Of a stretch of DNA of 54,574 bases, positions 1 through 9,545 are shown one piece after another. Origin of the DNA: Bryobacterales bacterium (GTDB lineage: Bacteria > Acidobacteriota > Terriglobia > Bryobacterales > UBA6623); contig JAPPMB010000018.1 of the NCBI GenBank assembly GCA_028819255.1, positions 1 to 54,574 on the forward strand, read 5' to 3'. The first letter of the stretch is position 1, and each line of letters begins with the position of its first letter. The position numbers were made by a program, and so were the translations under genes. The notes beneath the pieces were generated by a model. It made no database searches and was not told the origin of the DNA. It was given only the letters and a program-made list of their open reading frames with translations.

Positions 1-74
1 AGGAAAGGAGAACGGCTGGAGCCAGTCGCGGGCCCTGATCGGCCGGTCCGGCCAGCCCAGGAAGTTGTCCCTAG

Positions 75-1181
75 TGGAAAAACGAAAATCCGATCGTTTC
101 TTTTCAACAACTTACGCACATCAATGTCAAACATGGGCTATGCGGGGTCCTGGACGTGAGGGACTATGAGATTCACTCCAGCCGGGCCGGAACCCGCGTC
201 CGGGGCGGCAGCGCCTTCAACGTCAAGGCGAAGTCGCTGCGCCTTGACGGCTTCTCGGAAGGCGAGATGCAGGCCCTGCTGGCGCAGCACACCGCCGATA
301 CCGGCCAGGTCTTCAAGGACGATGCCGCCGTGCGGATCTGGCAGCTGACCCGTGGTCAGCCCTGGCTGGTGAACGCCTTGGCCTATCATGCCTGCTTCGA
401 AGACCGTGCCGGACGGGACCGGACCCGTCCAGTCCGTGCGGGCCGTATTGATGAGGCCAGGGAAGCACTGGTTCTCCAGCGGGTCACGCACCTACATCAG
501 CTTGCCGAGACGCTGCGAGAGCGGCGCGTCCAGAGGGTCGTCGAACCCATCCTGAGCGGCGGCCCGCTTCGCAGATACTCATTCTCAGACCTCGAGTACG
601 TGCGGGATCTCGGTTTAGTCGCACTCGACGACCCGCCGCGCGTCGCCAACCCGATCTACGCCGAGGTCATCCCGCGCGAGCTCACTGCCGCCCTGCAGTC
701 CGACATCCTGCAGGAGGCTGCCTGGTACGTGCGAGATGACGGCGGTCTGGACTGCGGGGCCTTGATGGCGGCGTTTCAGGATTGGTTCCGGCAGAACTCC
801 GAGCACTGGATCGGACTGTTCCAGTACAAGGAGGCGGGTCCCCAGCTGCTGTTGCAGGGGTTCCTGCACCGGATCGTGAATGGCGGAGGCCGCGTGGAGC
901 GCGAGTACGGCCTCGGCCGTGGGCGGACCGACCTGCTGGTGCTGTGGCCCCGGCCGGGCCGGGAGCAGCGGACAGCGATCGAGTGCAATGTGCAGAGGGG
1001 CGGTCTGGACGTCACGATCGCATCCGGTCTGGAGCAGCTGGCCGGATACATGGACCGCTGCGGGGCGGAGGAGGGGCATCTGGTGCTGTTCGACATGGGC
1101 GGGGCTCGCTGGCGGGACAAGATGTATCGGCGCGCGGAGACAGGACCAGGTGGAATGCCGGTCCAGGTCTGGGGAATGTGA
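75..1181 (+). pseudogene. 5'-truncated ATPase / PD-(D/E)XK-type protein (C-terminal fragment)
   Basis: The reading frame is open from 75. Protein similarity seems to begin near 138, at a GVLDVRDYEIHSS stretch that in family members lies in the middle of the protein, after the P-loop ATPase core. No Walker A or Walker B motif precedes it, so only the C-terminal half is present (at most 369 codons). A GTG at 156 could serve as a secondary start, but family members would read it as the valine of DVRDY. The tail resembles a PD-(D/E)XK fold: a GRGRTDLLVLW segment (acidic residue) followed by RTAIECNV, where a lysine is expected and Asn is found, which would kill catalysis. The 5' break lies near a 7-bp inverted repeat (62-68/107-113). 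I infer a non-functional remnant of the ATPase-nuclease families that are common in mobile-rich genomes. Confidence 0.6.
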
Positions 1182-1490
1182 CCGGCAGGGCAAGCGCTGC
1201 AGCGAATAGCCGGTTCGCCGGGATCATCCGAGACGGCGTTGTGGCGTCAGACACTTTCCGGGCGGAGCCGCCGCCCGGCTTGGAAGTAGACCGAGCGCCG
1301 AGGAGGGCCGGCCTTCCGAATCCGGTTCGGAGACTCCTTCCTTAGGCTCAAGGCGCGACGCCGCCACCCGCCAACCGACACCGTTCTCGCTGCACCGGAG
1401 TAGCGTGGGGGACGGGCTGCTGCCGATTTGGTGCGTACAAGATCCCTCTTCCACTTTGCAAGCAGCTCGCTTGACGCCTTGCGCGTATGG
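1182..1490. other. Intergenic stretch without a recognisable gene
   Basis: The short frames here have no domain, no ribosome binding site and no family resemblance. It separates the ATPase remnant from the convergent lysE-type gene. Confidence 0.6.
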
Positions 1491-1515
1491 CCCCTCTTCC
1501 CCGGGGAAGTTGGGG
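1491..1515 (-). terminator. Hairpin downstream of the LysE-family gene
   Basis: A GC-rich, almost loopless inverted repeat (CTTCCCC/GGGGAAG extended by CCCC/GGGG) lies 10 nt beyond the stop of the leftward LysE gene. There is no strong U tract, so it may be a cruciform or a Rho-assisted stop signal rather than a classical terminator. Confidence 0.35.
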
Positions 1516-1524
1516 ACTGCAGCA

Positions 1525-2121
1525 TCAGCGACCCACCATCAGCCAGACACCGCCGGCCATGAGTAGCGCTGCCATCGTGAGGTTGAACGCCCTGAGCCGC
1601 CAGCCGCGCCGGAGCACCGTGCCGATGCCTTCTCCCACCGCCGCCCACGCAAGCGACGAGGCGAGGCCCGAGACAAGGAACACGCCGGCGGCGACCAGGA
1701 TGTTCGAGACGGCGGTGGTGCCGACTGCATAGCCCGCTGTTATGTAGATCGCAAGAGCCCACGCCTTGGGATTCACCCACTGGAACGCCACGGCTTCGGG
1801 GAATGTGAGCGGTTTTCCCCGTGCGGTCCGGCCCGGACCTGCAGCGGTTGCGATGCGCCACGCGATCCAGGTCAGCATGCCGAGCCCGATCCAGCTCAGA
1901 ACTTCCACGATTACGGGAAACCGTTCCAGAACCCGGATGAGGCCGAAGGCGACCGCGATCAGCATGAGCGGGAATCCGAGGGTCACGCCCATGACGTGAC
2001 CTAGCGAGCGACGCCAGCCATAGTTGGCCCCGGAGGCGCTGAGCATGGCGTTGTTCGGTCCCGGCGTCCACGTCATCGAGACCGCGATGCTGGCGAGCGC
2101 GGGGAGCGACTCCAGACTCAT
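1525..2121 (-). CDS. LysE/RhtB-family amino-acid exporter
   Basis: A 198-residue inner-membrane protein of the usual length for the LysE/RhtB superfamily, whose members export amino acids or related metabolites. The N-terminal TWTPGPNNAMLSASGANYG stretch is the family signature, and the middle has the expected NPKAWALA segment. Five to six hydrophobic segments can be seen, separated by a short basic loop after the third helix. I chose the ATG at 2121 because GGAG lies 6 nt upstream. A longer version starting with TTG at 2160 adds 13 residues without a binding site. The gene stands alone, opposite in direction to its neighbours. The substrate cannot be deduced. Confidence 0.88.
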   Translation of the reverse strand: MSLESLPALASIAVSMTWTPGPNNAMLSASGANYGWRRSLGHVMGVTLGFPLMLIAVAFGLIRVLERFPVIVEVLSWIGLGMLTWIAWRIATAAGPGRTARGKPLTFPEAVAFQWVNPKAWALAIYITAGYAVGTTAVSNILVAAGVFLVSGLASSLAWAAVGEGIGTVLRRGWRLRAFNLTMAALLMAGGVWLMVGR

Positions 2122-2323
2122 CGAGTGCTCCACGGAGTCCGCATTTCCGAGATATACCAAGATCTGGTTTGTGTGCTGAACATCCAGACGCGCATCACCT
2201 GCTGCGACGAGGACATGGTTCGCTACATTGACAGTGCCTTGGGGAGTGTTTCTTGCCAGGCGGTCAAGGGCTCGGCGGAGGCCTTCGTCCTGGCGAGGCT
2301 CTGAGGGGCGGAGGAGCGTCCCT

Positions 2324-4597
2324 GTGCGTCACATGCACGATTCCGGAATCCGTGCCGCTGTTGCGGTGCTGGCGGCCTTGGGCCTGGCCGGTCCGGGCGG
2401 GATGGCCCAGCCGGTCAGCTTCGATCGCGACATTCGACCGATTCTCTCCTCGAACTGCTACGGCTGCCACGGCCCCGGGGTGGCCGAGCCGATGGCTGGC
2501 CTCCACCTTCACGAGCCCAGCTGGGCCGTCCGCCTTGGCAGCGCCGGAACGAGCCCGCTCATCCAGCGCGTGACCGCCGCCGATGCCGGAGCGCGGATGC
2601 CGCCGCCCTCCGCCGGCGAGGCACTCACTGCGGTCCAGATCAGCCTGCTCGAGAGATGGATCGAGGAGGGCGCTTCGTTCCAGAGTCACTGGGCCTTTGT
2701 CCCGCCCGTTCGTCCCGAAGTGCCGTGGCCTGCAGGCCGGCAGCGTGCGCGCAGCCCGGTCGACGCCTTCGTGCGCAGCCGGCTGGCCTCCGCAGGGATG
2801 GAGCCCTCGCCCGCCGCAGGCCGCAGCACGCTCGTCCGGAGACTCAGTCTTGACCTCACCGGCTTGCCGCCGAGCCCTCCGGAAGTGAGGCGATTCGTCA
2901 ACGACACCCGTCCCGGGGCGTACGAGAGGCTCGTCGACCGCCTGCTTGCCTCCCCCCACCACGGCGAGCGCATGGCTCAGGAGTGGATGGACGCCGCCCG
3001 CTATGCGGACACGACCGGATTCGCCGCGGACTTTCCGCGACCGATGTGGCACTACCGTGACTGGATCATCGAGGCGTTCAACTCGAACATGCCCTTCGAC
3101 CGGTTCACGGTCGAGCAGCTGGCCGGCGACATGCTGCCCGCCTCCACGCAGTCGCAGAAGATCGCCACGGGCTTTCATCGGAACTCCATGCAGGCCCTCG
3201 GCGCGAATCCGCCGAAAGAGGAGTTTCGAATCAAGGGAATCGTCGACCGCCTCGACACCACGGGTCGCGTCTGGCTCGGCCTCACCATCGCCTGCGCAGA
3301 ATGCCACGACCACAAGCACGATCCCATCAGTCAGCGCGAGTACTACCGGCTCTTCGCGATCTTCAACAACATTCCCCACTACGGCGAGGGCTTCGAGGTG
3401 CATGGCCCGCGCATGCTTGCGGACCTTGACGACCGCTCCCTGAAGGCGATAGACGGGAAGCGGCCGGGGACGGACATGGCGACGCTCAGAGCCCGGCTCG
3501 CCGCCGACGGGCTTCTGACGGCCCAGGTGATGGTCGAGATGGACACCCCGCGACAGACGCACGTGCATGTTCGCGGCAATTTCGAGTCGAAAGGCGAGCG
3601 CGTCTCACCTGGCATTCCCGCGATCCTTGGGCGCATTCCGGACGGGGAGCGGGCCGACCGCCTCGCCTTCGCAAGGTCTTTGGTCGACGGGAAAAACCCG
3701 CTGGTGGCGCGCGTGTTCGCGAACCGCCTTTGGCAGCAGTTCTTCGGCTCCGGTCTCGTGACCACGGTCGAGGATTTCGGCAACCAGGGCGAGCCCCCGA
3801 GCCATCCGGGACTTCTGGACTGGCTCGCGGTCGAGTTCGTGGAGAGCGGATGGGACATCCGGCACATCGTCAGACTGATCGTCACCTCGGACACGTACCG
3901 CCAGAGCTCGCGGTCCGGAGAGGAGCTTCAGGCTAGGGATCCCTACAACAGGCTGCTGGCCCGCGGTCCCCGCGGCCGCCTTCCGGCCGAGCAGATCCGG
4001 GACGGCATGCTGGCGGTCGGCGGCCTGCTCAGCGGTCGGGTGGGCGGCCCCAGCGTCTATCCGGTTCAGCCGGAGCAGGTCGGCGTGTTCCGCGATGCGA
4101 CCGCGGGCCGGTGGAAGACCAGCGAGGGGCCGGAGCGCCACCGAAGGGGCATCTACACGTTCTGGCAGCGAATGTACCCCTATCCGAGCCTGGCCCTATT
4201 CGACGCGCCCTCGCGCGAGCGTTCCTGCGTTCGGCGGGCCCGCAGCAACACGCCCCTGCAGGCCCTCGTCCTGCTGAACGATCCGGTCGCGTTCGAGGCG
4301 GCCCGGGCGTTCGCCGGCCGGATCCTTTCCGAAGCTCATCCAGGCACGGATGCCGCCCGGATCGAGTTCGCCTACGAAACGGCGCTGGCCCGGGCGCCCG
4401 ACGGGGACGAGCTCCGGCTCTTCCGCTCGTTCCTGCAGAGTCAGCGCGAACGGTTCGCGAGCAGTCCCGGGGATGCGAAGGCCGTCGCCGAGGGCTCCGG
4501 GCCTGGCCAACCCGCACTTCCGGCCGCGGAATTGGCGACCTGGACGATGGCTGCGTCGACGATTCTGGCCTTGGACGAGGCGATCACGAAGCAATGA
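2324..4597 (+). CDS. DUF1549/DUF1553 (PSCyt2/PSD1) protein with c-type haem motifs
   Basis: A secreted, putatively haem-binding protein of 757 residues. The start is GTG 2324, because GAGGAG (2311-2316) lies 7 nt upstream and the next residues form a signal peptide (about 5-30). Domain order: a Planctomycete cytochrome C-like domain with CYGCH (residues 45-49), a DUF1549 region containing a second CxxCH in ACAECHDHKHDP, and a C-terminal DUF1553 region with NRLWQQFFG and RSNTPLQALVLLNDP. This architecture is known from Planctomycetota, Verrucomicrobiota and Acidobacteriota. It is nearly always followed by DUF1501, as here, with an ATGA overlap. The biochemical role is unknown; breakdown of polysaccharide or another polymer is often suspected from context. 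No damage is visible. Confidence 0.9.
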   Translation: MRHMHDSGIRAAVAVLAALGLAGPGGMAQPVSFDRDIRPILSSNCYGCHGPGVAEPMAGLHLHEPSWAVRLGSAGTSPLIQRVTAADAGARMPPPSAGEALTAVQISLLERWIEEGASFQSHWAFVPPVRPEVPWPAGRQRARSPVDAFVRSRLASAGMEPSPAAGRSTLVRRLSLDLTGLPPSPPEVRRFVNDTRPGAYERLVDRLLASPHHGERMAQEWMDAARYADTTGFAADFPRPMWHYRDWIIEAFNSNMPFDRFTVEQLAGDMLPASTQSQKIATGFHRNSMQALGANPPKEEFRIKGIVDRLDTTGRVWLGLTIACAECHDHKHDPISQREYYRLFAIFNNIPHYGEGFEVHGPRMLADLDDRSLKAIDGKRPGTDMATLRARLAADGLLTAQVMVEMDTPRQTHVHVRGNFESKGERVSPGIPAILGRIPDGERADRLAFARSLVDGKNPLVARVFANRLWQQFFGSGLVTTVEDFGNQGEPPSHPGLLDWLAVEFVESGWDIRHIVRLIVTSDTYRQSSRSGEELQARDPYNRLLARGPRGRLPAEQIRDGMLAVGGLLSGRVGGPSVYPVQPEQVGVFRDATAGRWKTSEGPERHRRGIYTFWQRMYPYPSLALFDAPSRERSCVRRARSNTPLQALVLLNDPVAFEAARAFAGRILSEAHPGTDAARIEFAYETALARAPDGDELRLFRSFLQSQRERFASSPGDAKAVAEGSGPGQPALPAAELATWTMAASTILALDEAITKQ

Positions 4598-6009
4598 GCG
4601 CGGGACCGAGCCTGCTCGAATCCACCCGACGGCAGTTCCTGTCGGGCGGGGCAGGCGGCATCGGCACTCTGGCGTTGGCTTCGCTGCTCGCTCCCCGGTC
4701 CCTCGGCGGGGCGGACGGATCAGCCGGATTCCTTCGCCACGCGCCGCGCGCCAAGCGCGTCATCTCACTGTTCATGTCGGGCGGTCCGTCCCACATTGAC
4801 CTCTTCGATCCCAAGCCTCTGCTCACGGAGCGCGACGGGGAGCCGATTCCCAAGTCCGTCATCAAGGACCACAAGTTCGCCATGATCAAGGAGGCGGACC
4901 CGAGGATCAAGGGATCTCCGTGGAAGTTCGCAAGGCACGGGGGCTCGGGCCTCGACGTGTCCGAGCTACTGCCCCACACCGCGAGCGTGGCGGACGACCT
5001 CTGCATGATCCGCTCGGTGCGCACGGAGACGTTCAACCACGGCCCGGCCATCTCCTTCATGACCACCGGCAGCGCCCGCTACGGCCGGCCGACGCTCGGC
5101 GCGTGGCTGTCGTACGGTCTGGGCGGCGAGGCCGAGGACCTGCCCGCCTTCGTCGTCCTGGCCTCCGGCGTCAAGATCCAGCCCCTTCTCGACAGCTACT
5201 GGTCCAGCGGCTTTCTTCCGAGCCAGCACCAGGGCGTCGAATTCCGGTCCCGGGGCGATCCCGTGCTGTTCCTCTCGAATCCGGACGGCGTCAGCTCCGC
5301 CGCACGCCGCGAGCAGCTCGATCTGCTCGGGCAGCTCAACGGCAGACAGCTGGCAAGGTTCAACGATCCCGAGATCGCCGCCCGGATCGCGGGGTTCGAG
5401 CTCGCATACCGGATGCAGACCAGCGTTCCGGAACTGATGGACATCTCTTCCGAGACCGCCGCCACGCACGAGCTCTACGGCACCGAGCCCGGCAGGCCGC
5501 TGTCCTTCGCCAACAACTGCCTGCTCGCGCGTCGCCTGGCCGAGCGCGGCGTGCGGTTCATCCAGCTCTTCGACATGGGCTGGGACCAGCACGCGAACCT
5601 CGCGAAGGACCTCGAGCGCCAGTGCCTTGGCATCGACCGGGCCGTCGCCGCCCTGATCACGGACCTCAAGCGGCGCGGCCTCCTCGGCGAGACCCTGGTC
5701 ATGTGGGGCGGAGAATTCGGCCGGACGCCCATGTCCCAGGGGCGGGGCGAGGACTACGGCCGGGACCACCATCCCCACGGCTTCTGCATGTGGCTCGCGG
5801 GCGGGGGGATCAGACCGGGCATGACGCTCGGCTCCACCGACGAGTTCGGCTACCACGCACAGGAGGAGCGGGTGAGCCTCTTCGACCTCAACGCCACCGT
5901 CCTGCACTGTCTCGGCATCGACCACCGGCGGCTGACGTACCGCTTCCAGGGAAGGGACTTCCGCCTGACCGATGTGGAGGGCGCCCCGATTCGAGCCGTC
6001 ATGCTGTAG
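4594..6009 (+). CDS. DUF1501 Tat-exported protein
   Basis: A 471-residue protein starting at an ATG that overlaps the preceding stop (ATGA), so translation is probably coupled. The N terminus has a twin-arginine signal, STRRQFL followed by a glycine/alanine-rich hydrophobic stretch, so it should be exported folded. The DUF1501 fold is related to the alkaline phosphatase/sulfatase superfamily. Visible family motifs are SGGPSHIDLFDPKP, WDQH, GGEFGRTP and the GRDHHPHGF segment with clustered His and Asp residues suited to metal binding. It forms a two-gene operon with the haem-motif DUF1549/1553 protein and is probably its partner in the periplasm. The substrate is unknown. A second pair of this kind lies at 26384-30389. 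Confidence 0.9.
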   Translation: MSAGPSLLESTRRQFLSGGAGGIGTLALASLLAPRSLGGADGSAGFLRHAPRAKRVISLFMSGGPSHIDLFDPKPLLTERDGEPIPKSVIKDHKFAMIKEADPRIKGSPWKFARHGGSGLDVSELLPHTASVADDLCMIRSVRTETFNHGPAISFMTTGSARYGRPTLGAWLSYGLGGEAEDLPAFVVLASGVKIQPLLDSYWSSGFLPSQHQGVEFRSRGDPVLFLSNPDGVSSAARREQLDLLGQLNGRQLARFNDPEIAARIAGFELAYRMQTSVPELMDISSETAATHELYGTEPGRPLSFANNCLLARRLAERGVRFIQLFDMGWDQHANLAKDLERQCLGIDRAVAALITDLKRRGLLGETLVMWGGEFGRTPMSQGRGEDYGRDHHPHGFCMWLAGGGIRPGMTLGSTDEFGYHAQEERVSLFDLNATVLHCLGIDHRRLTYRFQGRDFRLTDVEGAPIRAVML

Positions 6010-6010
6010 C

Positions 6011-6031
6011 TGTTCGGCCTGAGGCCGGACA
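6011..6031 (+). terminator. Hairpin after the DUF1553-DUF1501 operon
   Basis: TGTTCGGCCT and AGGCCGGACA form a 10-bp stem with one G.U-type mismatch and a one-base loop, starting 2 nt after the DUF1501 stop. No T-run follows. Confidence 0.4.
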
Positions 6032-6223
6032 CAGGGCACGCGGACCGCCCTCGATCAGCAGTCTGCGCGGAATCGGACCTGGGATCGCCCTCTACACGCG
6101 GATGCGCTCCAGGCCGCCGTTGTCGCCAGCCGCCGTGATAGCGTGGAAAGTGGCACCGCCGGAATCGCCGTGTCGGGCCGGTTCCGGGAGCAGTCGGGGC
6201 TGATCAAGCAGGAGGGGCAGCTG

Positions 6224-6691
6224 ATGAGGACGAGAAGCGAATTCGGAACGCGGGAGATCGATTCCCGGCCTTACCTCGGGATTCGCGCCAAGGCCAAGGT
6301 GGAAGAGCTGGGCACGATCCTGGGCCCGCTGTTCGGGGAGGTGTACGGCTACATCCAGCAGCAGGGCCAGCAGCCTGCCGGCATGCCCATGACGGTCTAT
6401 CACTCGATGGACGACGGCACGGTCGACTTCCAGTGCGGAATGCCCGTTCCCGCGCCCATGGCGGGCACCGCCCGCATCGAGGCCTGCGAGCTGCCCTCGG
6501 GCAAGGTGGCGACCGTCACTCACTTTGGGCCGTACGACGAGCTCGGTCAGACGTGGGGAGATTTGACCGCATGGATGGAGTCGGAGGGTCTTGAGGCTGC
6601 CGGAGTGCCGTGGGAGGTCTACGTCACCGATCCCGGGGAGGAGCCGGACCAGTCCAAGTGGCGCACCGACATCTTCTTCCCGGTCCGCTGA
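6224..6691 (+). CDS. GyrI-like / AraC effector-binding domain protein
   Basis: A 155-residue stand-alone GyrI-like small-molecule binding domain. The start is ATG 6224, because GGAGG (6211-6215) lies 8 nt upstream; the frame is open further upstream but has no signal there. Sequence features are the ELPSGKVATVTHFGPYDEL segment, typical of SOUL/GyrI-like domains (the beta strand and H-x-G-x-Y turn of the ligand pocket), and the closing EPDQSKWRTDIFFPV strand. Such proteins bind amphipathic or aromatic compounds, and some hydrolyse cyclopropanoid toxins. There is no DNA-binding domain. It is monocistronic and lies tail-to-tail with the large ligase gene. Confidence 0.85.
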   Translation: MRTRSEFGTREIDSRPYLGIRAKAKVEELGTILGPLFGEVYGYIQQQGQQPAGMPMTVYHSMDDGTVDFQCGMPVPAPMAGTARIEACELPSGKVATVTHFGPYDELGQTWGDLTAWMESEGLEAAGVPWEVYVTDPGEEPDQSKWRTDIFFPVR

Positions 6692-6733
6692 CCCGGCTCC
6701 GGCCTGCCCGCCGCCGCGTCCGGGAGCCTGCTC

Positions 6734-9298
6734 TCAGGCCGACGCGACGGGCGGCAACCGATGGACGCTGGTCTCGATTCGCTCGGCGAGTCGGACGTAG
6801 TCCTCGTCATTGCGGGCCGCGACGGGCGGCCCGAACTCCACATGGACCGCTCCCTTGCGCGGCCACCTGTCGTGCTCGGACATGATGTCGAAGAGGCCGC
6901 TCATGTGCACGGGCACCACGGGCACCTCGAGCCGCAGCGACATCAGCCCGACGCCCGGACGGAACGGTTGCAGCGAACCGTCCGGCGTCAGCCTGCCCTC
7001 GGGATAGACCAGCGGGCAGTAGCCCGCGTCGACCAGCTCCCCGGTGTACCGGAGCGCGTCGCGGACCTGGCCCATGCCCTGCGGCAGCGGATAGGCGTTG
7101 AACAGCCCGCAGCACAGCCAGTAGAGTGCCCGCAACCCGATCCGACGGGCCGGGCCGCGGGCGCTGCTGTCGCTCGTCGGAAAGAAGAAGTCCTCCCGCA
7201 CGGCCGGCGCCAGCCGGCCTTGCCACCTGATGGGAAGGGCGGCCGTCAGCGCGACCGTGTCGAGGTGGCTCGCGTGGTTTGCCGCGAAGATGACCGGCGG
7301 CGTGAGCGCCTCCAGGTTGCGTAGCCCCCCGACCGTCAGCGGAATGTGGTCGAGGAACAGGGGAAGGAACAGTCCGCTTCGCAAGCCGGCGCGCAGTGCG
7401 GACGCAGGCCGGCGGCGGGCCCAGCGGGGAAAGGGCGCGTGCGCCGCCGCGGCGCCCTGTCCGCCGGCCGATGCCTGCGGGGCGGGCTCTCCATCCACCG
7501 CCGGGTCACCATCTGCCTGTCCTTCGACCCACGCCCGAACCTGCCCCACCGTCGAGAGCGTCGAGAAGGCCCTCTCGCTCAACTCGACTCCGTACTCGTT
7601 CTCAAGCGAGGCCAGCAGATCGACCTGCTCCAGCGACGACAGCCCGAGGTCTTCGGCGAGGCGCCCCTCGTCCGGGATTTCCTCCGGACGGCGCCGGGTG
7701 AGCGACGCGAGGAGCCCGTCGAGCCCCTCCGGCTCGTCCCGGGCGGGACCCTGAATCTCACGGTCCAGCCGCTCGGCCACCTTTCGTCTCTGGATCTTGA
7801 ACGTCGATGTCGTCCGGGGAAACTCCTCCTCCGGCCACCGCGACGCGCTCTGGATGCGCTGGTGCGCCTCCAGCCGCCGGTTGACGCGCTCGGCGATCGC
7901 CAGCGGATCCTCGCGGGAGCCGTCCAGAATGAGCGCGGCATGGATCTGGACGGCGCCGGAATGCCCGACCTGGACGACCGCCGCTTCTCTCACGCCGGGT
8001 TCCCTGACGGCCTCTCTCTCAATATCCCCCGGATAGACGTTCATGCCGTCCGCCGTGACGATGACGTCCTTCTTTCTTCCCTTGAACACGAGCCGACCGC
8101 CGCCGTCCCGCATGCCCAGATCCCCCGTGTGAAACCACCCCCGCTCGTCGACGGCCCGCACGCGGCGGTTGCCTGCCTCCAGGTACTCGCCGACCACGCT
8201 GTCGCCCCGCACGAGGATCTCTCCGTCCTCCGCGATGCGGATCTCCTGTTCGCCGACGACCTCGCCGAGGGTGCCGCGACGCGCCCGGAACGGATGGTTG
8301 ACCGAGACCACCGCACTGGTCTCGGTGAGGCCGTAGCCCTGGATGACGGGCAGTCCAATCCTGGCCCAGAAGGCCTCGGTCTCGGGATCCAGCGTCGCGC
8401 CTCCCACCACGAAGGCCCAGAACTTGAGCCCGAAGGCGCGGTGGATGTCGCGGTGGCGCCACCAGCGGCGTAGCGGTCCGCCCGGTTTCGCCCGCAAGTC
8501 CACGGGGCGGAAGCCGCTCCGCTCCAGGTCGGCCCGCAGGCTGTCGAGGATGCGCGGGACGCAGACGAGCACCGAGATCCGGCTTCTTCGGGCCGTCCGC
8601 CGGATCGCCGCGGGGTGCAGTCCGCTGAGGAACGCCGCCGAGCCGCCCAGCACCGGGGGGATGAAGATCCCCATGGATTGCCCGAACATGTGGCTGAGAG
8701 GCAGGAGGTTGAGGATGCGAATCGGCTGGAACGGTCTGGCCAGCGCGCCGTAGCGATCGATTTCCTCGCGAATCGGATTGAGATTGGCGCAGATGTTGCG
8801 GTGGCGGTGGACCACGCCCTTGGGCTCCGCCGTCGTGCCTGACGTGTAGACCACCTCCACAACGTCCTCGGAGCCGGCGCGGTCCGCCGCGAACGCGGGT
8901 CCCTCGGGCAGGCCTTGGAGCGACTCGATCGCGAAGCGCTCCAGCGACGGGACCAGGTCTTCCGGCGAGCCGCTGTGCACCAGAAGCCTCGCACCGGTCT
9001 GGGTTGCGATGCGTCCGGCGAGTTCAGGCGACGAATTGCGGTCAAGCGGAACCACCTCGATGCGCCGCGCAAGGCAGGCCCAGAACACCGCCACCCACTC
9101 GGGTCGGTTCTCGGACCAGATGGCCAGGCGGTCACCGGCTCCGAGACCCCGGGCGTCCAGATAGGCGACGAAGCGCCGGATGGCCGTGCTCAGGTCCCGA
9201 TAGGTCCAGCGCCGCGTCCGGTATTCGTTCGAGAAGCGCAGCGCCTCCCTGGATCCCAGCCGATCGATCCGAGGCAATAGGTCCAGCAGTGTCTCCAT
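6734..9298 (-). CDS. Three-domain acyl-AMP ligase / acyl carrier protein / PlsC acyltransferase fusion
   Basis: An 854-residue protein joining three steps of lipid assembly. Residues about 1-530 are an AMP-binding acyl ligase with the phosphate loop YTSGTTAEPKG (near 151-160), GYGLTE (321-326) and a HTGD motif. Residues about 535-595 are an acyl carrier protein with GLSSLEQ; Ser554/555 is the likely phosphopantetheine site. An Ala/Pro/Gly linker leads to a PlsC-type acyltransferase (about 640-854) with HX4D in NHASHLD (about 673-679) and the EGR motif in YPEGRLTPDG (Glu767). The inferred pathway is activation of a free fatty acid, loading on the built-in ACP, and transfer to a lyso-lipid or other alcohol. 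The start is ATG 9298; I see no clear ribosome binding site. Bacterial Aas joins acyltransferase and ligase in the opposite order and without an ACP. Confidence 0.9.
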   Translation of the reverse strand: METLLDLLPRIDRLGSREALRFSNEYRTRRWTYRDLSTAIRRFVAYLDARGLGAGDRLAIWSENRPEWVAVFWACLARRIEVVPLDRNSSPELAGRIATQTGARLLVHSGSPEDLVPSLERFAIESLQGLPEGPAFAADRAGSEDVVEVVYTSGTTAEPKGVVHRHRNICANLNPIREEIDRYGALARPFQPIRILNLLPLSHMFGQSMGIFIPPVLGGSAAFLSGLHPAAIRRTARRSRISVLVCVPRILDSLRADLERSGFRPVDLRAKPGGPLRRWWRHRDIHRAFGLKFWAFVVGGATLDPETEAFWARIGLPVIQGYGLTETSAVVSVNHPFRARRGTLGEVVGEQEIRIAEDGEILVRGDSVVGEYLEAGNRRVRAVDERGWFHTGDLGMRDGGGRLVFKGRKKDVIVTADGMNVYPGDIEREAVREPGVREAAVVQVGHSGAVQIHAALILDGSREDPLAIAERVNRRLEAHQRIQSASRWPEEEFPRTTSTFKIQRRKVAERLDREIQGPARDEPEGLDGLLASLTRRRPEEIPDEGRLAEDLGLSSLEQVDLLASLENEYGVELSERAFSTLSTVGQVRAWVEGQADGDPAVDGEPAPQASAGGQGAAAAHAPFPRWARRRPASALRAGLRSGLFLPLFLDHIPLTVGGLRNLEALTPPVIFAANHASHLDTVALTAALPIRWQGRLAPAVREDFFFPTSDSSARGPARRIGLRALYWLCCGLFNAYPLPQGMGQVRDALRYTGELVDAGYCPLVYPEGRLTPDGSLQPFRPGVGLMSLRLEVPVVPVHMSGLFDIMSEHDRWPRKGAVHVEFGPPVAARNDEDYVRLAERIETSVHRLPPVASA

Positions 9299-9532
9299 GC
9301 GAAGCTGTCAGTGCAATTCCCGGAGGGCACGATGCGCAGGAGCGTCTCGAAGGACGGCCGTGCCGCAGGCACATCCTAACCCACGAGGGTCCAGGGACCA
9401 GAGCCCTGGGCTGCCGCTGCCTCGGCCGTCCGGTTCATGCCTGACCATGCGCGGCCGCTTGGTCGCGGACGCCACCGGGTCTTCAGCGCGAGCCAAGCAG
9501 GAGAGGGGGCGCCGTCCCATAGGAGTTAACTT

Positions 9533-9545
9533 GTTTGGCTGATAG
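9533..9545 (+). repeat. Outer terminal repeat of left IS4 copy
   Basis: GTTTGGCTGATAG. It is the exact reverse complement of 13095-13107 and differs by one base from 12557-12569. Confidence 0.7.

Noticed and set aside
62..113. Inverted repeat AAGTTGT/ACAACTT with inner AAACGA/TCGTTT as an IS end or terminator
   Set aside because: Too short and AT-weak, and no matching copy in the window; it only marks the neighbourhood of the truncated ATPase break.
2264..3568. 434-codon leftward frame opposite the DUF1549/1553 gene
   Set aside because: Shadow frame; the rightward protein has signal peptide, haem motifs and DUF1553 signatures.
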